From: an uncultured Clostridia bacterium
GTDB taxonomy: Bacteria; Bacillota; Clostridia; Christensenellales; Aristaeellaceae
DNA length: 64,000 nucleotides
Assembly (NCBI GenBank): GCA_937894675.1
Contig: CALCQO010000045.1
Location: 115,203 to 179,202, forward strand
Direction: 5' to 3'
The position numbers were made by a program, and so were the translations under genes. This document shows, piece after piece, positions 33,605-42,421 of this stretch. The notes under the pieces were generated by a model, which saw only the letters and a program-made list of their open reading frames with translations, was not told where the DNA came from and made no database searches. How positions within the stretch are numbered: position 1 is the first letter of the stretch; each line of letters opens with the position of its first letter.

Positions 33605-34549
33605 TTAATAGATGCTCTCGCCCGTCACCTTGCGGCTGAGCAGGTTGGAGCCGGTAACCAGAATCAGCCCGACGATGCCTGAGAACAGGCCGATGGCGGT
33701 AGCGTAGGAGTACTGGTTGGCGCTGGACTGGAAGCCCATGCGGTACACATAGGTATCGATGATGTCGGACACCACGGAGTTTGCCGGGGTGTACATCAGC
33801 AGTACCTTTTCAAAACCCAGGGATAACAGGTTGCCCACTTTCAAAATAAACATGACCATCACCGTGGGCATGATGGTGGGCAGGGTAATAAAACGAATCT
33901 GCTGCCAGCGGCTGGCGCCGTCGATGCGGGCAGCCTCGAACATTTCCGCGTTGATGCCGGTGATGGCGGCCAGGTAGACAATGGCGCTCCACCCGGTGTA
34001 CTGCCACATATCGGTGAGGATATACAGGGGCCGGAAATACCGCGCCTCATTCATATAGTAGATAGGCTGGGTACCGAAAACCGACTGCAGCAGGCGGTTG
34101 AGGGCACCGCTGGAAGGGGATAAAAGCTCGGTCAGGATGGAAATCACCACCACGGTGGAGATAAAGCGGGGCATGTAGGAAACCGTCTGCACCAGCTTTT
34201 TGAAGCGTAGGTTGCGCACCTCATTGAGCAGCACGGCAAAGATGATGGGCACGGGGAAGTTGATAATCAGGTTTAACAGGGACAGTTCCAGGGTGTTGCG
34301 GAAAGCCCGCAGAAAGCCCTCGTCCTTTAGGAACATTTCAAAATACCGGAACCCCTCCCACCGCACGCCGTAGGGGCCGGTCAGCGGCCGAAAGCGCCGG
34401 AAAGCCAGGATGTTGCCGAACATGGGAACATACTTGAACAAGATAAAATAGGCAAGGGGCAGCAGCATCATCAGGTACAGCTGCCAGTAATTATTCAGGT
34501 AACGCCTCCTCAGGGAGGGGCGCCGGGTTTTCCATTCTTGCTTTTGCAT
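33605..34549 (-). CDS. Carbohydrate ABC permease, LplB-type
   Basis: 314 aa. Typical LplB opening (YLNNYWQLYLMMLLPLAYFILFKYVPMFGNILAFRRF) and EAA loop MFEAARIDGASRWQQIRFITLPTIMPT. Forms the membrane channel with the LplC-like protein. It lies downstream of a terminator-like hairpin that separates it from the binding-protein gene, so it should be expressed at a lower level. Confidence 0.9.
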   Translation of the reverse strand: MQKQEWKTRRPSLRRRYLNNYWQLYLMMLLPLAYFILFKYVPMFGNILAFRRFRPLTGPYGVRWEGFRYFEMFLKDEGFLRAFRNTLELSLLNLIINFPVPIIFAVLLNEVRNLRFKKLVQTVSYMPRFISTVVVISILTELLSPSSGALNRLLQSVFGTQPIYYMNEARYFRPLYILTDMWQYTGWSAIVYLAAITGINAEMFEAARIDGASRWQQIRFITLPTIMPTVMVMFILKVGNLLSLGFEKVLLMYTPANSVVSDIIDTYVYRMGFQSSANQYSYATAIGLFSGIVGLILVTGSNLLSRKVTGESIY

Positions 34550-34559
34550 GCGCGACCTC

Positions 34560-34599
34560 GAAAAAAAAGAGAGGGAACCGCCCCCCAGGGGCGGTTCCC
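34560..34599 (-). terminator. Intra-operon terminator between binding protein and permeases
   Basis: Minus strand 11-bp stem GGGAACCGCCC...GGGCGGTTCCC followed by TCTC and T8 (stem 34573-34599). Partial termination here would give more binding protein than permease. Confidence 0.8.
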
Positions 34600-34610
34600 G
34601 CGGAAAGGGA

Positions 34611-36134
34611 TTACATTTTCTTGTTGTCGTTGTAGATCTTCAGGAATTCTTCCATGCCCTTGTCGTTCATTTCCTGAACATAGGCGTCCCAATCGTTCTC
34701 AATGGACTTTTTGCCCGTCAGGAAGCCGTCGTTCCACACTTCGAAGGTGTCCAGCAGCGTGGTCTGCAGCAGGGACGCGTCCTCGGCGGTGACATCATCA
34801 AAGGAGGGGGTGGGCGGGATGTACTGGATAGAATCAGGCATGGCGGCTACGGCGGCGTTGATGGCGGCGTAGTTCTCGTCATACTTGGTCATTTCCTGAG
34901 CGTTGTACCACACCAGCTGCAGGCCGTCACAGCCCGCGCCGTAGGCATTCTGCATGTATTTGTAGATACCCTCGGGCGCCGCTTTGATGGTGTCAGAATA
35001 GACGATGGTATCGCCATCCATGGTGTAGCTGTCCCCTTCAATGCCTACGCACCACATTTTGGCGGCTTCGGGAGAGAAGAAGATTTCGTCGATTTTGCGG
35101 ACTACCTGTTCGTAGTCAGCCCGCTTGGAGGTGCCGATGGGGAACACAAAGCCGCCCGCCGTGCGGTTCTTGGGCTGGTGATGGGCACCCGCGGAGGCTT
35201 CCAGCGGCGGATACATCTGCAGCTTGATGCCTTCAATTTCACTGCCCTGCTCCCAGCCGCCGATCTGATCGTAGTAGCCGTAGGTGGCCATGGCTTTGCC
35301 GGTGGCCAGTTTCTGGGAGGTGGAGGTGGCGTCCTGGGTCATTTCCGGATCCAGCAGGCCTTCGGCGTACAGCTTGTTGAAGAAGGTTACATAGGACTTA
35401 TACTCGTCAGAAATGGCGCCGGCGAAATACTGCTTGTTGGCATAGTCCCAGGACAGGGTGCCGGTGCCGGTGGCGGCATTGAGGCCCACGGACATGCCGA
35501 AGGAGGGCATGGTCATGCGGTAGAGCACCCGGGGCGCCACGATGGTGGTCAGCGGGTAGGAGTCGGGATACTCTTCCTTGTAGGCTTTGAGGATGTTGTA
35601 CAGATCATCATAGGTTTTGGGGGCTTCCAGGCCTTTGGCCTTCAGGAAGTCTTCCCGCAGGATGAGGCCGCCGTCGTAGAAGGGCTTGTCATACAGGGCG
35701 GGCATGTAGTAGCGCTTGCCGTCGCTCAAAGACAGAGAGTTGACATTGTCTTCCAGGGCAAACTCCGCCACGCGGTCGTTGAAATGGGGGGTCCACTCGG
35801 GATAGTCGCTGACAGCCACCATGGCGCCGTTGAGGGCCAGGGAGGCGTTGGCACCCGCGGTGCTGGAGCCCACGATGACATCCGGCGCGTTCTGGCCGGT
35901 GGATAGGGCAAGGCCTACCTTGGTGGGGAAGTCGGCAATCGGAATGGGCTCGATGTTGAGTTTTACATTATATTTTTCCTGGATCGCCAGCAAAACCGGC
36001 CAGTCCGCGCGGAAGGGCAGGGTGGCGTTGTCGGAATAGTACATGGAGATTTCCAGGGGCGCTTCCTGAGCCAGAGCGGGGACAAGCCCCAGCACCAGCA
36101 TCAGGCTGAGCAAGAGTGCTACGGTTCTTTTCAT
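34611..36134 (-). CDS. Extracellular sugar-binding protein (LplA-like)
   Basis: 507 aa, typical of large COG1653-type binding proteins. Signal peptide MKRTVALLLSLMLVLGLVPALA with an AxA-type site before QEAP; no lipobox Cys is seen, unlike many Gram-positive binding proteins. Start follows GAGGAGG. Delivers an oligosaccharide or alkylated sugar to the LplBC-like permeases. Promoter at 36228-36256 gives a leader of roughly 90 bases. Confidence 0.88.
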   Translation of the reverse strand: MKRTVALLLSLMLVLGLVPALAQEAPLEISMYYSDNATLPFRADWPVLLAIQEKYNVKLNIEPIPIADFPTKVGLALSTGQNAPDVIVGSSTAGANASLALNGAMVAVSDYPEWTPHFNDRVAEFALEDNVNSLSLSDGKRYYMPALYDKPFYDGGLILREDFLKAKGLEAPKTYDDLYNILKAYKEEYPDSYPLTTIVAPRVLYRMTMPSFGMSVGLNAATGTGTLSWDYANKQYFAGAISDEYKSYVTFFNKLYAEGLLDPEMTQDATSTSQKLATGKAMATYGYYDQIGGWEQGSEIEGIKLQMYPPLEASAGAHHQPKNRTAGGFVFPIGTSKRADYEQVVRKIDEIFFSPEAAKMWCVGIEGDSYTMDGDTIVYSDTIKAAPEGIYKYMQNAYGAGCDGLQLVWYNAQEMTKYDENYAAINAAVAAMPDSIQYIPPTPSFDDVTAEDASLLQTTLLDTFEVWNDGFLTGKKSIENDWDAYVQEMNDKGMEEFLKIYNDNKKM

Positions 36135-36227
36135 GGTGGATCCTCCTCAATTATTTCCGCGTCAAGCGGTTGTCGGAACAGAAGAAAGCGTTGCCGCCTT
36201 GCCAATTCTATCCGATTTGATAGGCTT

Positions 36228-36256
36228 ATTATACCCGCTCAGGCGGCAATTGACAA
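36228..36256 (-). promoter_or_regulatory. Promoter of the LplABC-like operon
   Basis: Minus strand: -35 TTGTCA (36251-36256), 17-base spacer, consensus -10 TATAAT (36228-36233). Confidence 0.75.
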
Positions 36257-36288
36257 CCTTTGGGCAATCCCTGAAGGGATATAGCAAA

Positions 36289-37065
36289 CTACGGGGTAAC
36301 TTTGCCCACCGGCGCCATGTAGATAACAAACTCTTCCTGCCCGTCAACCTGCACCAGGGCGTCCGCCGCGGGCTGGTCGTAGGCGGCCACCGCGCAGGTG
36401 CCGCAGGAAATAGCGCCGCAGGCAAGGTACAGGTTCTGGCAGATGTGCCCCGCGTCCAGGGCGATGACCTTGTGGGAGGCCTGGGCGTAGCGCCACTCCG
36501 TACGGTAGGGGATGCTGGTCCAGAGAAAGGTGAGAGGCGCGCGGCCCACAAAGCCCTGATCCAGGGCGGCGGCGCTGACCCGCTGATTCAAATCATCGGG
36601 GCAGTGCAGATAGGTAAGAGCATGCTCAAGGGGCAGATAGCGCCAGATGCCGGGGGTAAACAGGGTTTGCCCCTCCCCGTCCCGGACGGGCTGGGTGAGG
36701 GCCAGGTAGGTTTCGGCGCTGTGGCGGTTGCCGGCGGAGGGCACCGTGCGCAGCACCCGCCCCGGCCTGTTCTCCCGCACCCCTTGGGTCGCCCAGAGTA
36801 AAAAGGAAAGTTCTTTCGCGCTGACGGGGGCGTCCGTATACCTGCGGCGGCTGCGCCGGGCGGCAATCAGCGCGTCCAGGGTGGCGGTAAGGGGCAGGCC
36901 TTTCCAATCGGGCAGGGGCACCACTAGGGCGCCCTCCGGGATGGGTTTTTCCACGGGCGGCATGGGGATCCCCTGGTTCTGGTGGGTGTTTTCAAAATCG
37001 GTGCGCATGCGCACATCATCCTTAAGAAACTCGCGCAGGCGATGGATATCCTGTTCAAAGGGCAT
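36289..37065 (-). CDS. SagB/ThcOx-type nitroreductase-fold oxidoreductase
   Basis: 258 aa FMN-dependent fold: ALIAARRSRRRYTDAPVSAKELSFLLWATQGVR and RTVPSAGNRHSAETYLAL are the SagB signatures. SagB proteins oxidise thiazolines in peptide natural products, but no YcaO cyclodehydratase or precursor peptide is nearby, so this looks like a stand-alone member of unknown substrate. Start ATG at 37065 behind GGAGGGG. The last third carries a CGTC pair of Cys (AISCGTCAVAAYD). Confidence 0.85.
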   Translation of the reverse strand: MPFEQDIHRLREFLKDDVRMRTDFENTHQNQGIPMPPVEKPIPEGALVVPLPDWKGLPLTATLDALIAARRSRRRYTDAPVSAKELSFLLWATQGVRENRPGRVLRTVPSAGNRHSAETYLALTQPVRDGEGQTLFTPGIWRYLPLEHALTYLHCPDDLNQRVSAAALDQGFVGRAPLTFLWTSIPYRTEWRYAQASHKVIALDAGHICQNLYLACGAISCGTCAVAAYDQPAADALVQVDGQEEFVIYMAPVGKVTP

Positions 37066-37113
37066 AGCAACCCCTCCTTTCCATGAAGGCAATCGTCAAA
37101 TATTGTTGTTGAA

Positions 37114-39000
37114 TCAGTCGATAACCCGGATAAAGTCGGCAATCCATTCCATGTTCAGGATATCGTAGGGCTTGGGGTCGGAATGCTCGGGGATGCGCAG
37201 CACATTTTCCTGGTCGAACAGCGGCCCGTGGAAGGGGTTGAAGCGCCCCAGGGCGATGCTGCTGCGCAGGTAGCGCACCAGGTTTGCGGCGATGGGGTGG
37301 ACAAAGTCGGCCATGCGGAACTTGAGCACCCCGGTGCCCAGGCCCCACCAGAGCCCCGCCAAATTGGCGTCGCTCTTTTCCACCATCTGCAGCATGTCCA
37401 AACTGTGGTTCAGGTAGGATTTGGCGATTTCGGTGTAGTAGCGCCCCCAGTCCCATGCGGGGGAGGCGATGTACTGGCCGGGGGTGCCGTCCTCCTCCAG
37501 GCGCACCACGGCGGAAAAAGCGTCCTTGGGCATGCCTGGCAGAATAAGCCCCGGGTACAGGGGGCTGAGCACCACGTCCGCCCCGCGCTGGGCGGCTTCC
37601 CGCATGCCCACGGCGCAGGTTTCGGGGTTATGGGGCACCACGCCCTTTTGAATCAGCATCACCCTGGTTTCAGGGCTGACGGTCTTCACCCCCAGGCCGA
37701 AGGCGTTGATATCGGGGGTAAAGCGCTTCTCCGTCTGGGGGGTAATGTAAGCCACCTTGCCGCTGCGGGTGGCAAAGCCCGCGGCGACGCCGCAAAGGAA
37801 GATGGACTCATAGTACCTGCCGTAGTAGGTGCCAAGGCGCGCGTCCTGGCGCACCCGGGAATACACCAGCGTCATTACGCCGGGGTTTTCCAGGGCGAAG
37901 CGCAGGGCGGGGGTCACCAGACGGGTGGTGGTAATGAGCACCAAATCCGCGTTCTTGGTGTGCTTGGTTAGTTCCTCGTAGCCGTTTTCCGGGGTCAGGC
38001 CGTCCACCACGATGGTTTCCACCCTGTCCCCCATCTCCTGCTGCATCACCTGCCTGCCCTTTTCATGGGCGCCGATCCAGTTATCATCGGTGCGGCCCTT
38101 TTCATAGGCGAAGGCGATGGTGGCGGTGCGGCGGGGGCTGAACAGCCTCTCAATCAGGCCGACGGGCGCCTCCTCCTTGGTTTCAAGCAGCAGCGTGGGC
38201 TCTTTATCCGTGGCCGCCACCTGCTCCAATTGGGGCTGCATGGCGGTGACCCGGGCGGTGATTTCCGAGAGCACCGTGCCCGCGGGCACGCCGTAGAGGC
38301 GGATGTATTCCAGCATCACGTCGCCCACAGGCTGTTTGATGCCCGCCTGCTCGCAGGCCGCCACAAACTGGATGTAGATGCTGTTGCAGCTGGCCACATC
38401 CCGCTCGCCGCCGGAAGCGATATAATCTTCCTCCAGCCGGGACAGCTGGCGGTATTTTTCCTCGCTGCTCAGGCGCAGGCCTTTGAACAGGCCGTTTTTT
38501 TCATACTGCAGGAAGGCATAATACAAAACGGTGTCCGGGTCCCCCGCGTCCACCTGGGGAATCATGCGGGTGATTTCGGCGCGCACGGTGAGGGCCTCAA
38601 AGTATTTCAGCACGCTGACCCTTTTGTTGCCCTCCACCACATAATAGTTCCACATGTACTCGTACACCTGGATGGCGTCGCGCAGCCCCTCGCCCATGTG
38701 GGCGGCGCACAGGGTAATCCATTTGCTGGCAAACTCGCTGCTTTCCGGGTGCAGGGGCATGAAGTTGGGGCTGAAGGAGTAGGACCTGCCTGATGTGTAG
38801 GTGCCCACCACCCGGCTGAGGGGAATTTCCATGGAAGGGCGCTTGACATACGCCATCACCCGGTTCTGCTCGGCGATTTCATCCAAAACCAGCAGGTTGC
38901 CCCGCTCTCCCCGGGCGATGCTGGCGCTGTATTCCTTTTTCCCTATTCGCAGGGCGCGCTCATACTCCACGCGCGCCTGGCGGTCATATGCCTGCTGCAT
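37114..39000 (-). CDS. Cytosolic ParB-like/BMP (PnrA) fusion protein
   Basis: 628 aa with no signal peptide. N-terminal part (about 1-250) has ParB/Srx-like features (MEIPLSRVVGTYTSGRSYSF, VVEGNKRVSVLKYFEALTVRAEI). From about 305 it is a BMP/PnrA periplasmic-binding fold (ATIAFAYEKGRTDDNWIGAHEKGRQVM, LVLITTTRLVTPALRFALENP, GRYYESIFLCGVAAGFATRSGKVAYITP). BMP proteins normally bind nucleosides outside the cell; fused and cytosolic it should be a ligand sensor. ATG at 39000 behind GGGGGAGG, overlapping the phosphoesterase end by 17 bases. Confidence 0.75.
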   Translation of the reverse strand: MQQAYDRQARVEYERALRIGKKEYSASIARGERGNLLVLDEIAEQNRVMAYVKRPSMEIPLSRVVGTYTSGRSYSFSPNFMPLHPESSEFASKWITLCAAHMGEGLRDAIQVYEYMWNYYVVEGNKRVSVLKYFEALTVRAEITRMIPQVDAGDPDTVLYYAFLQYEKNGLFKGLRLSSEEKYRQLSRLEEDYIASGGERDVASCNSIYIQFVAACEQAGIKQPVGDVMLEYIRLYGVPAGTVLSEITARVTAMQPQLEQVAATDKEPTLLLETKEEAPVGLIERLFSPRRTATIAFAYEKGRTDDNWIGAHEKGRQVMQQEMGDRVETIVVDGLTPENGYEELTKHTKNADLVLITTTRLVTPALRFALENPGVMTLVYSRVRQDARLGTYYGRYYESIFLCGVAAGFATRSGKVAYITPQTEKRFTPDINAFGLGVKTVSPETRVMLIQKGVVPHNPETCAVGMREAAQRGADVVLSPLYPGLILPGMPKDAFSAVVRLEEDGTPGQYIASPAWDWGRYYTEIAKSYLNHSLDMLQMVEKSDANLAGLWWGLGTGVLKFRMADFVHPIAANLVRYLRSSIALGRFNPFHGPLFDQENVLRIPEHSDPKPYDILNMEWIADFIRVID

Positions 39001-39661
39001 TGTTCCTCCCCCAATCGTATCTGGTCTTGATATAGGACAGACGCTTGCGCTTGACCACCGGCACCTGAAGGTCGATGATGCGGTAGCCAAAGCCATTGAT
39101 GATGGTGGTCGCGCCGTATTGAATCATATATTTGTTGGAGCCGTAGTTCAAATGCTGGTGCCCGTGCAGATGGTAGGCCGGGGCAAACTGGTTGAGCAGC
39201 ATCCGGTAGGCGCTGAAGCCCTGGTGGAAGGAATCCTCCCCGTCCCCCAGGCCTGCCGCAGGGGTATGGGTGACCAGCACGTCAAAGCCGCCGTACAGGC
39301 AAATCTGGGGCATACGCTTGATAATTTGGCGGTTTACATCCTTCTCTGTATAGTGGAACGGCTTGGGGCTTAAGGATTTGCAGCCCGAAAAGCCCAGGAA
39401 ACGGATGCCGTTGATTTCCACAATCTCGTTGTCCAGGCTCTCACAGCCCTCCGGCGGCTTGTGCAGATAGGAGGCGTCGTGGTTGCCGTGCACATAGTAC
39501 AAGGGCGCCGCCACCATGGTGGTGAGAAAGGACAGATAGCTGGCCTTCAAATCGCCGCAGGAAATGATGACATCAACACCGGCGAAGGCGCTTTTGTCAA
39601 AATGGTCCCAGATATAGGCGTTTTCCTGGTCCGCGACCACCAGGGCTTTGACGCTTGGCAT
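38984..39661 (-). CDS. Metallophosphoesterase
   Basis: 225 aa calcineurin-like phosphoesterase. Metal-site motifs: DVIISCGDLKASYLS, VHGNHDASY, LVTHTPAAG and HLHGHQHLNYG. ATG at 39661 behind GGGAGG; the first Asp motif of the fold is altered (VVADQENAY in place of DxHG). Operon with the BMP fusion, so it may act on the ligand or second messenger sensed there; this is inference. Confidence 0.85.
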   Translation of the reverse strand: MPSVKALVVADQENAYIWDHFDKSAFAGVDVIISCGDLKASYLSFLTTMVAAPLYYVHGNHDASYLHKPPEGCESLDNEIVEINGIRFLGFSGCKSLSPKPFHYTEKDVNRQIIKRMPQICLYGGFDVLVTHTPAAGLGDGEDSFHQGFSAYRMLLNQFAPAYHLHGHQHLNYGSNKYMIQYGATTIINGFGYRIIDLQVPVVKRKRLSYIKTRYDWGRNNAAGI

Positions 39662-39693
39662 GGGCTTTCCTCCCTGTATAACTTTCAGCTTAC

Positions 39694-39722
39694 AGTATAC
39701 AGGATGGGTTCCTATCTGTCGA
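39694..39722 (-). promoter_or_regulatory. Promoter of phosphoesterase-BMP operon
   Basis: Minus strand: -35 TCGACA (39717-39722), 17-base spacer, -10 TATACT (39694-39699). Confidence 0.6.
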
Positions 39723-39837
39723 GAACACGGGTGGAATCCTACGAAAAACCCATTTCGCAATCTTTTCGTAAAAAATTTTTACATTGATGCAACAAAATCG
39801 ATGTTCCGCGCGTCTAATAGATAGAGAGGTGATTGAC

Positions 39838-40182
39838 ATGACGCGACGCTTGACAGCCCTGGGCAAGGATAACCAAAGCGTGGAACTGACCATGAACCCG
39901 GACTTGCTGGTGGTAAAGGTAGGCAGAAAAGCCTCCCGGCTGACCATGCAGGAGTACTTGCTGCTGGAAGCGCTGGCGCAGCAGCCTGGCGCCACCCTGT
40001 CGCGCACCAGCCTGCTGATGGATGTATGGCAGTGCCATTACCCCATCAAAACCCGCACGGTGGATGTGCATGTGCAGCGCCTGCGCCGCAAACTGGGCCC
40101 CCAACTGATCGAGACGGTGCATGGTATCGGCTACCGTCTGCATACACCCCCCTGCCGGGACGCATTGGTGCAGGCGGTGTAA
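39838..40182 (+). CDS. Stand-alone OmpR-type winged-helix protein
   Basis: 114 aa consisting only of the OmpR/PhoB effector domain: SRLTMQEYLLLEALAQQPGATLSRTSLLMDVW, then RTVDVHVQRLRRKLGPQLIETVHGIGYRL. No receiver domain precedes it; the ATG at 39838 (behind GAGAGGTG) follows a non-coding AT-rich stretch. No kinase gene is next to it. Target unknown. Ends at the terminator at 40226-40251. Confidence 0.83.
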   Translation: MTRRLTALGKDNQSVELTMNPDLLVVKVGRKASRLTMQEYLLLEALAQQPGATLSRTSLLMDVWQCHYPIKTRTVDVHVQRLRRKLGPQLIETVHGIGYRLHTPPCRDALVQAV

Positions 40183-40225
40183 AAGTCAAATAAAAAAGAG
40201 GAACTCCATGTTCCTCTCCATTTCC

Positions 40226-40251
40226 CTCCCTTTGATAAGGGAGTTTTTTTT
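40226..40251 (+). terminator. Terminator after the winged-helix gene
   Basis: Stem CTCCCTT-TGAT-AAGGGAG followed by T8, overlapping the last bases of convergent parB. Confidence 0.85.
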
Positions 40252-41083
40252 ACAAAAGCCGCTCCACCGCTTCGTAGATGGCGTCCAGCTCGGTGCGGTT
40301 TTTATAGCTGATGATGATTTTGCCGCTTTCCAAATCCCCCTTGATGCGGGTGCGGGCGCCGAAGGCGCGCAGCAGATTCTCCTCAAACTCGCGGAACTCG
40401 GGCTGGGGGCGGGCTGGGGGCTTAATCGCCGCGGGCTTGGCCGCCGCCAGCTGCTCCAGCTGGCGCACACTGAGGCTTTGGCGCACCGTTTTCTCCGCCA
40501 ACTCCCGCTTGCGGGCGACGCCTTCCACCCCGGCCAGCACCCGGCCATGGCCTTCGGAGAGCTTGCCGGATAACACCAGCTGTTTGATGTCCTCCGGCAA
40601 CGTCAGCAGGCGCAGCAGGTTGGCCACCGCCGGGCGGGACTTGCCCAGCCGCTGGGCGGCCTTCTCCTGGGTGTAGCCGCATTTGTCCATCAGGGCGCGC
40701 ACCGCCTGGGCTTCCTCAAGGGGGTTCAAATCCTCCCGCTGTAGGTTTTCAATCAGCGCGGCTTCCATTTTTTCCTCGGCGGAAAAATCCCGCACAATGG
40801 CCGGGATGCGCTGATGCCCCGCCAGGCGGGCGGCGCGGAAGCGCCTCTCGCCGGCGATTATCTGGTAGCGGCCTTTCTTTTGCTGCACCAAAATGGGCTG
40901 CAGCACCCCTACCTCCCGAATGCTGTCGGCCAATTGCCCCAGGGACTCCTCGTTAAAGTCCCGCCTGGGTTGATCCGGATTGGGGTCGATGTCGGTGATG
41001 GCGATGTCGGACACCTGGCCGCCGGAAATATCGATTTCGGGCAGCAGGGCATCCAGCCCCCGCCCCAGCGCGCTCTTCTTCAT
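40250..41083 (-). CDS. parB: ParB chromosome-partitioning protein (Spo0J)
   Basis: 277 aa. CTP-dependent DNA clamp: VSDIAITDIDPNPDQPRRDFNEESL, box II GERRFRAARLAG, ALIENLQREDLNPLEEAQA, HTH KCGYTQEKAAQRLGKSRPAVANLLRLL, and a C-terminal dimer domain. Loads at parS sites and works with ParA in origin segregation. Three bases after parA. I saw no parS-like 16-mer in the window, but the search was by eye. Confidence 0.95.
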   Translation of the reverse strand: MKKSALGRGLDALLPEIDISGGQVSDIAITDIDPNPDQPRRDFNEESLGQLADSIREVGVLQPILVQQKKGRYQIIAGERRFRAARLAGHQRIPAIVRDFSAEEKMEAALIENLQREDLNPLEEAQAVRALMDKCGYTQEKAAQRLGKSRPAVANLLRLLTLPEDIKQLVLSGKLSEGHGRVLAGVEGVARKRELAEKTVRQSLSVRQLEQLAAAKPAAIKPPARPQPEFREFEENLLRAFGARTRIKGDLESGKIIISYKNRTELDAIYEAVERLL

Positions 41084-41086
41084 GCG

Positions 41087-41854
41087 TTATCCTTTGCGTG
41101 ATGTGCGGCGCAGCAGCTCCTGGGCCAAGTTGCGGTAAGCCTCGGTGCCGGCGCTGCGCGGGTCGTACAGATGGATGGGCTGACCATGGCTGGGAGCTTC
41201 CCCCAGGCGCACTGTGCGGGGCACAATGGTGGTGAACACCTTGCCCCGGAAATGCTTTTTCACTTCATTGGCCACCTGGATAGACAGGTTGGTGCGGCCG
41301 TCATACATGGTCAGCAGCACGCCCTCGATTTCCAGCTTGCGGTTCACCGACTGCTGCACCCGGCGGATGGTGTTCATCAGCGCCGTCACCCCTTCCAGGG
41401 CATAGTACTCGCACTGGATGGGTATGAGCACGCTGTCCGCCGCCGTCAGGGCGTTGAGGGTAAGCAGCCCCAGGGAGGGGGGACAATCCACCAAAATGGT
41501 GTGGTAATCATCCTTAATGGGTGCCAAGGCTTCCTTCAGGCGGTATTCTCGGCTGGGCACATTGACCAGTTCCACCTCAGCCGCGGCCAGGCGGATATCG
41601 GCAGGCAGCGCGGAAAGCCCGGACGTCTGGGTGGGCTGCACCGCCTCCCCCGCGGGGGCGCCGCTGACCAGCACCTCATAGACGGTCTGCTGGCCTGCCT
41701 TGCCGCCAATGCCGCTGGTGGCATTGCCCTGGGGGTCCAAGTCGCACAGCAAAACGCCGGCCTTGCCCTCCGCCATGCAGGCGGACAGGTTCACCGCTGT
41801 AGTGGTTTTGCCCACGCCGCCCTTCTGGTTGGCGATGGCGATGATTTTTCCCAT
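41087..41854 (-). CDS. parA: ParA/Soj partitioning ATPase
   Basis: 255 aa, normal. Deviant Walker A KGGVGKTTTAVNL, Walker A' VLLCDLDPQGNATSG, Walker B TILVDCPPSLGLLTLNAL. ATP-dependent DNA-binding partner of ParB; cytosolic/nucleoid. Middle gene of a three-gene operon with a 161-aa gene upstream and parB downstream. Confidence 0.96.
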   Translation of the reverse strand: MGKIIAIANQKGGVGKTTTAVNLSACMAEGKAGVLLCDLDPQGNATSGIGGKAGQQTVYEVLVSGAPAGEAVQPTQTSGLSALPADIRLAAAEVELVNVPSREYRLKEALAPIKDDYHTILVDCPPSLGLLTLNALTAADSVLIPIQCEYYALEGVTALMNTIRRVQQSVNRKLEIEGVLLTMYDGRTNLSIQVANEVKKHFRGKVFTTIVPRTVRLGEAPSHGQPIHLYDPRSAGTEAYRNLAQELLRRTSRKG

Positions 41855-41867
41855 GGAACCCCTTCTT

Positions 41868-42353
41868 TCATTGGCTGTTGATCCAGGCGCGGAAGCGGAA
41901 CGGCTCGTGGCAGGAGGTAATCACCCGGCGCACGGTGTCCCACTCCTCCGGGGTCTGGAACATGTGATAATCAAGGTACAGCGCCCGCAGCGCCGAAAGG
42001 CTGCCCTGGCGGACGGAGTAGTCGCGAATCAGGACAAAATAGGGCATTTCCCGCGGCATATTATGGAACAATAGGTACAGGACATCATCCACCATCAGGG
42101 CAAAATCGCTTACGCGCACCCTGACGAACAGGTCGTCATCCATCTGCAGCACCATCTTGCCCCGGGTAAAATCCCGCACAGACAGGAACAGCAGATCATT
42201 CACCCACTGCGCCACTTGGGGCACCTCGTCCCGGTTGATGGTGAAGGCGTTGAGCTTGTGGGTCACACGCTCGGCCACCTCCGCGTTGCGGGACAAAAAA
42301 TCGCCGCCAAGCCAGGGGCGCAGGGCGTCAGAAGTCTGTGCAAAGGCTATCAT
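41868..42353 (-). CDS. Hypothetical protein upstream of parAB
   Basis: 161 aa, not recognised. Soluble, no signal or membrane helix; acidic N-terminal half, aromatic-rich middle (MVDDVLYLLFHNMPREMPYFVLIRDYS), C-terminus CHEPFRFRAWINSQ. Thirteen bases before parA and behind its own promoter, so co-expressed with the partition genes. A link to chromosome segregation is suggested only by position. Confidence 0.65.
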   Translation of the reverse strand: MIAFAQTSDALRPWLGGDFLSRNAEVAERVTHKLNAFTINRDEVPQVAQWVNDLLFLSVRDFTRGKMVLQMDDDLFVRVRVSDFALMVDDVLYLLFHNMPREMPYFVLIRDYSVRQGSLSALRALYLDYHMFQTPEEWDTVRRVITSCHEPFRFRAWINSQ

Positions 42354-42392
42354 TCCGCCACCCCCTATGCCCTTCCCTTGATGAACGCGAAT

Positions 42393-42421
42393 ATCATATC
42401 ATCAAAGCGGTCAATTGTCCA
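42393..42421 (-). promoter_or_regulatory. Promoter of the 161-aa gene-parAB operon
   Basis: Minus strand: -35 TGGACA (42416-42421), 17-base spacer, extended -10 TGATATGAT (hexamer 42393-42398). Its -35 overlaps that of the divergent promoter. Confidence 0.6.

Noticed and set aside
36289..37065. RiPP (thiazole/oxazole peptide) gene cluster around the SagB-type gene
   Set aside because: No YcaO, no short precursor with Cys/Ser/Thr-rich core and no protease next to it.
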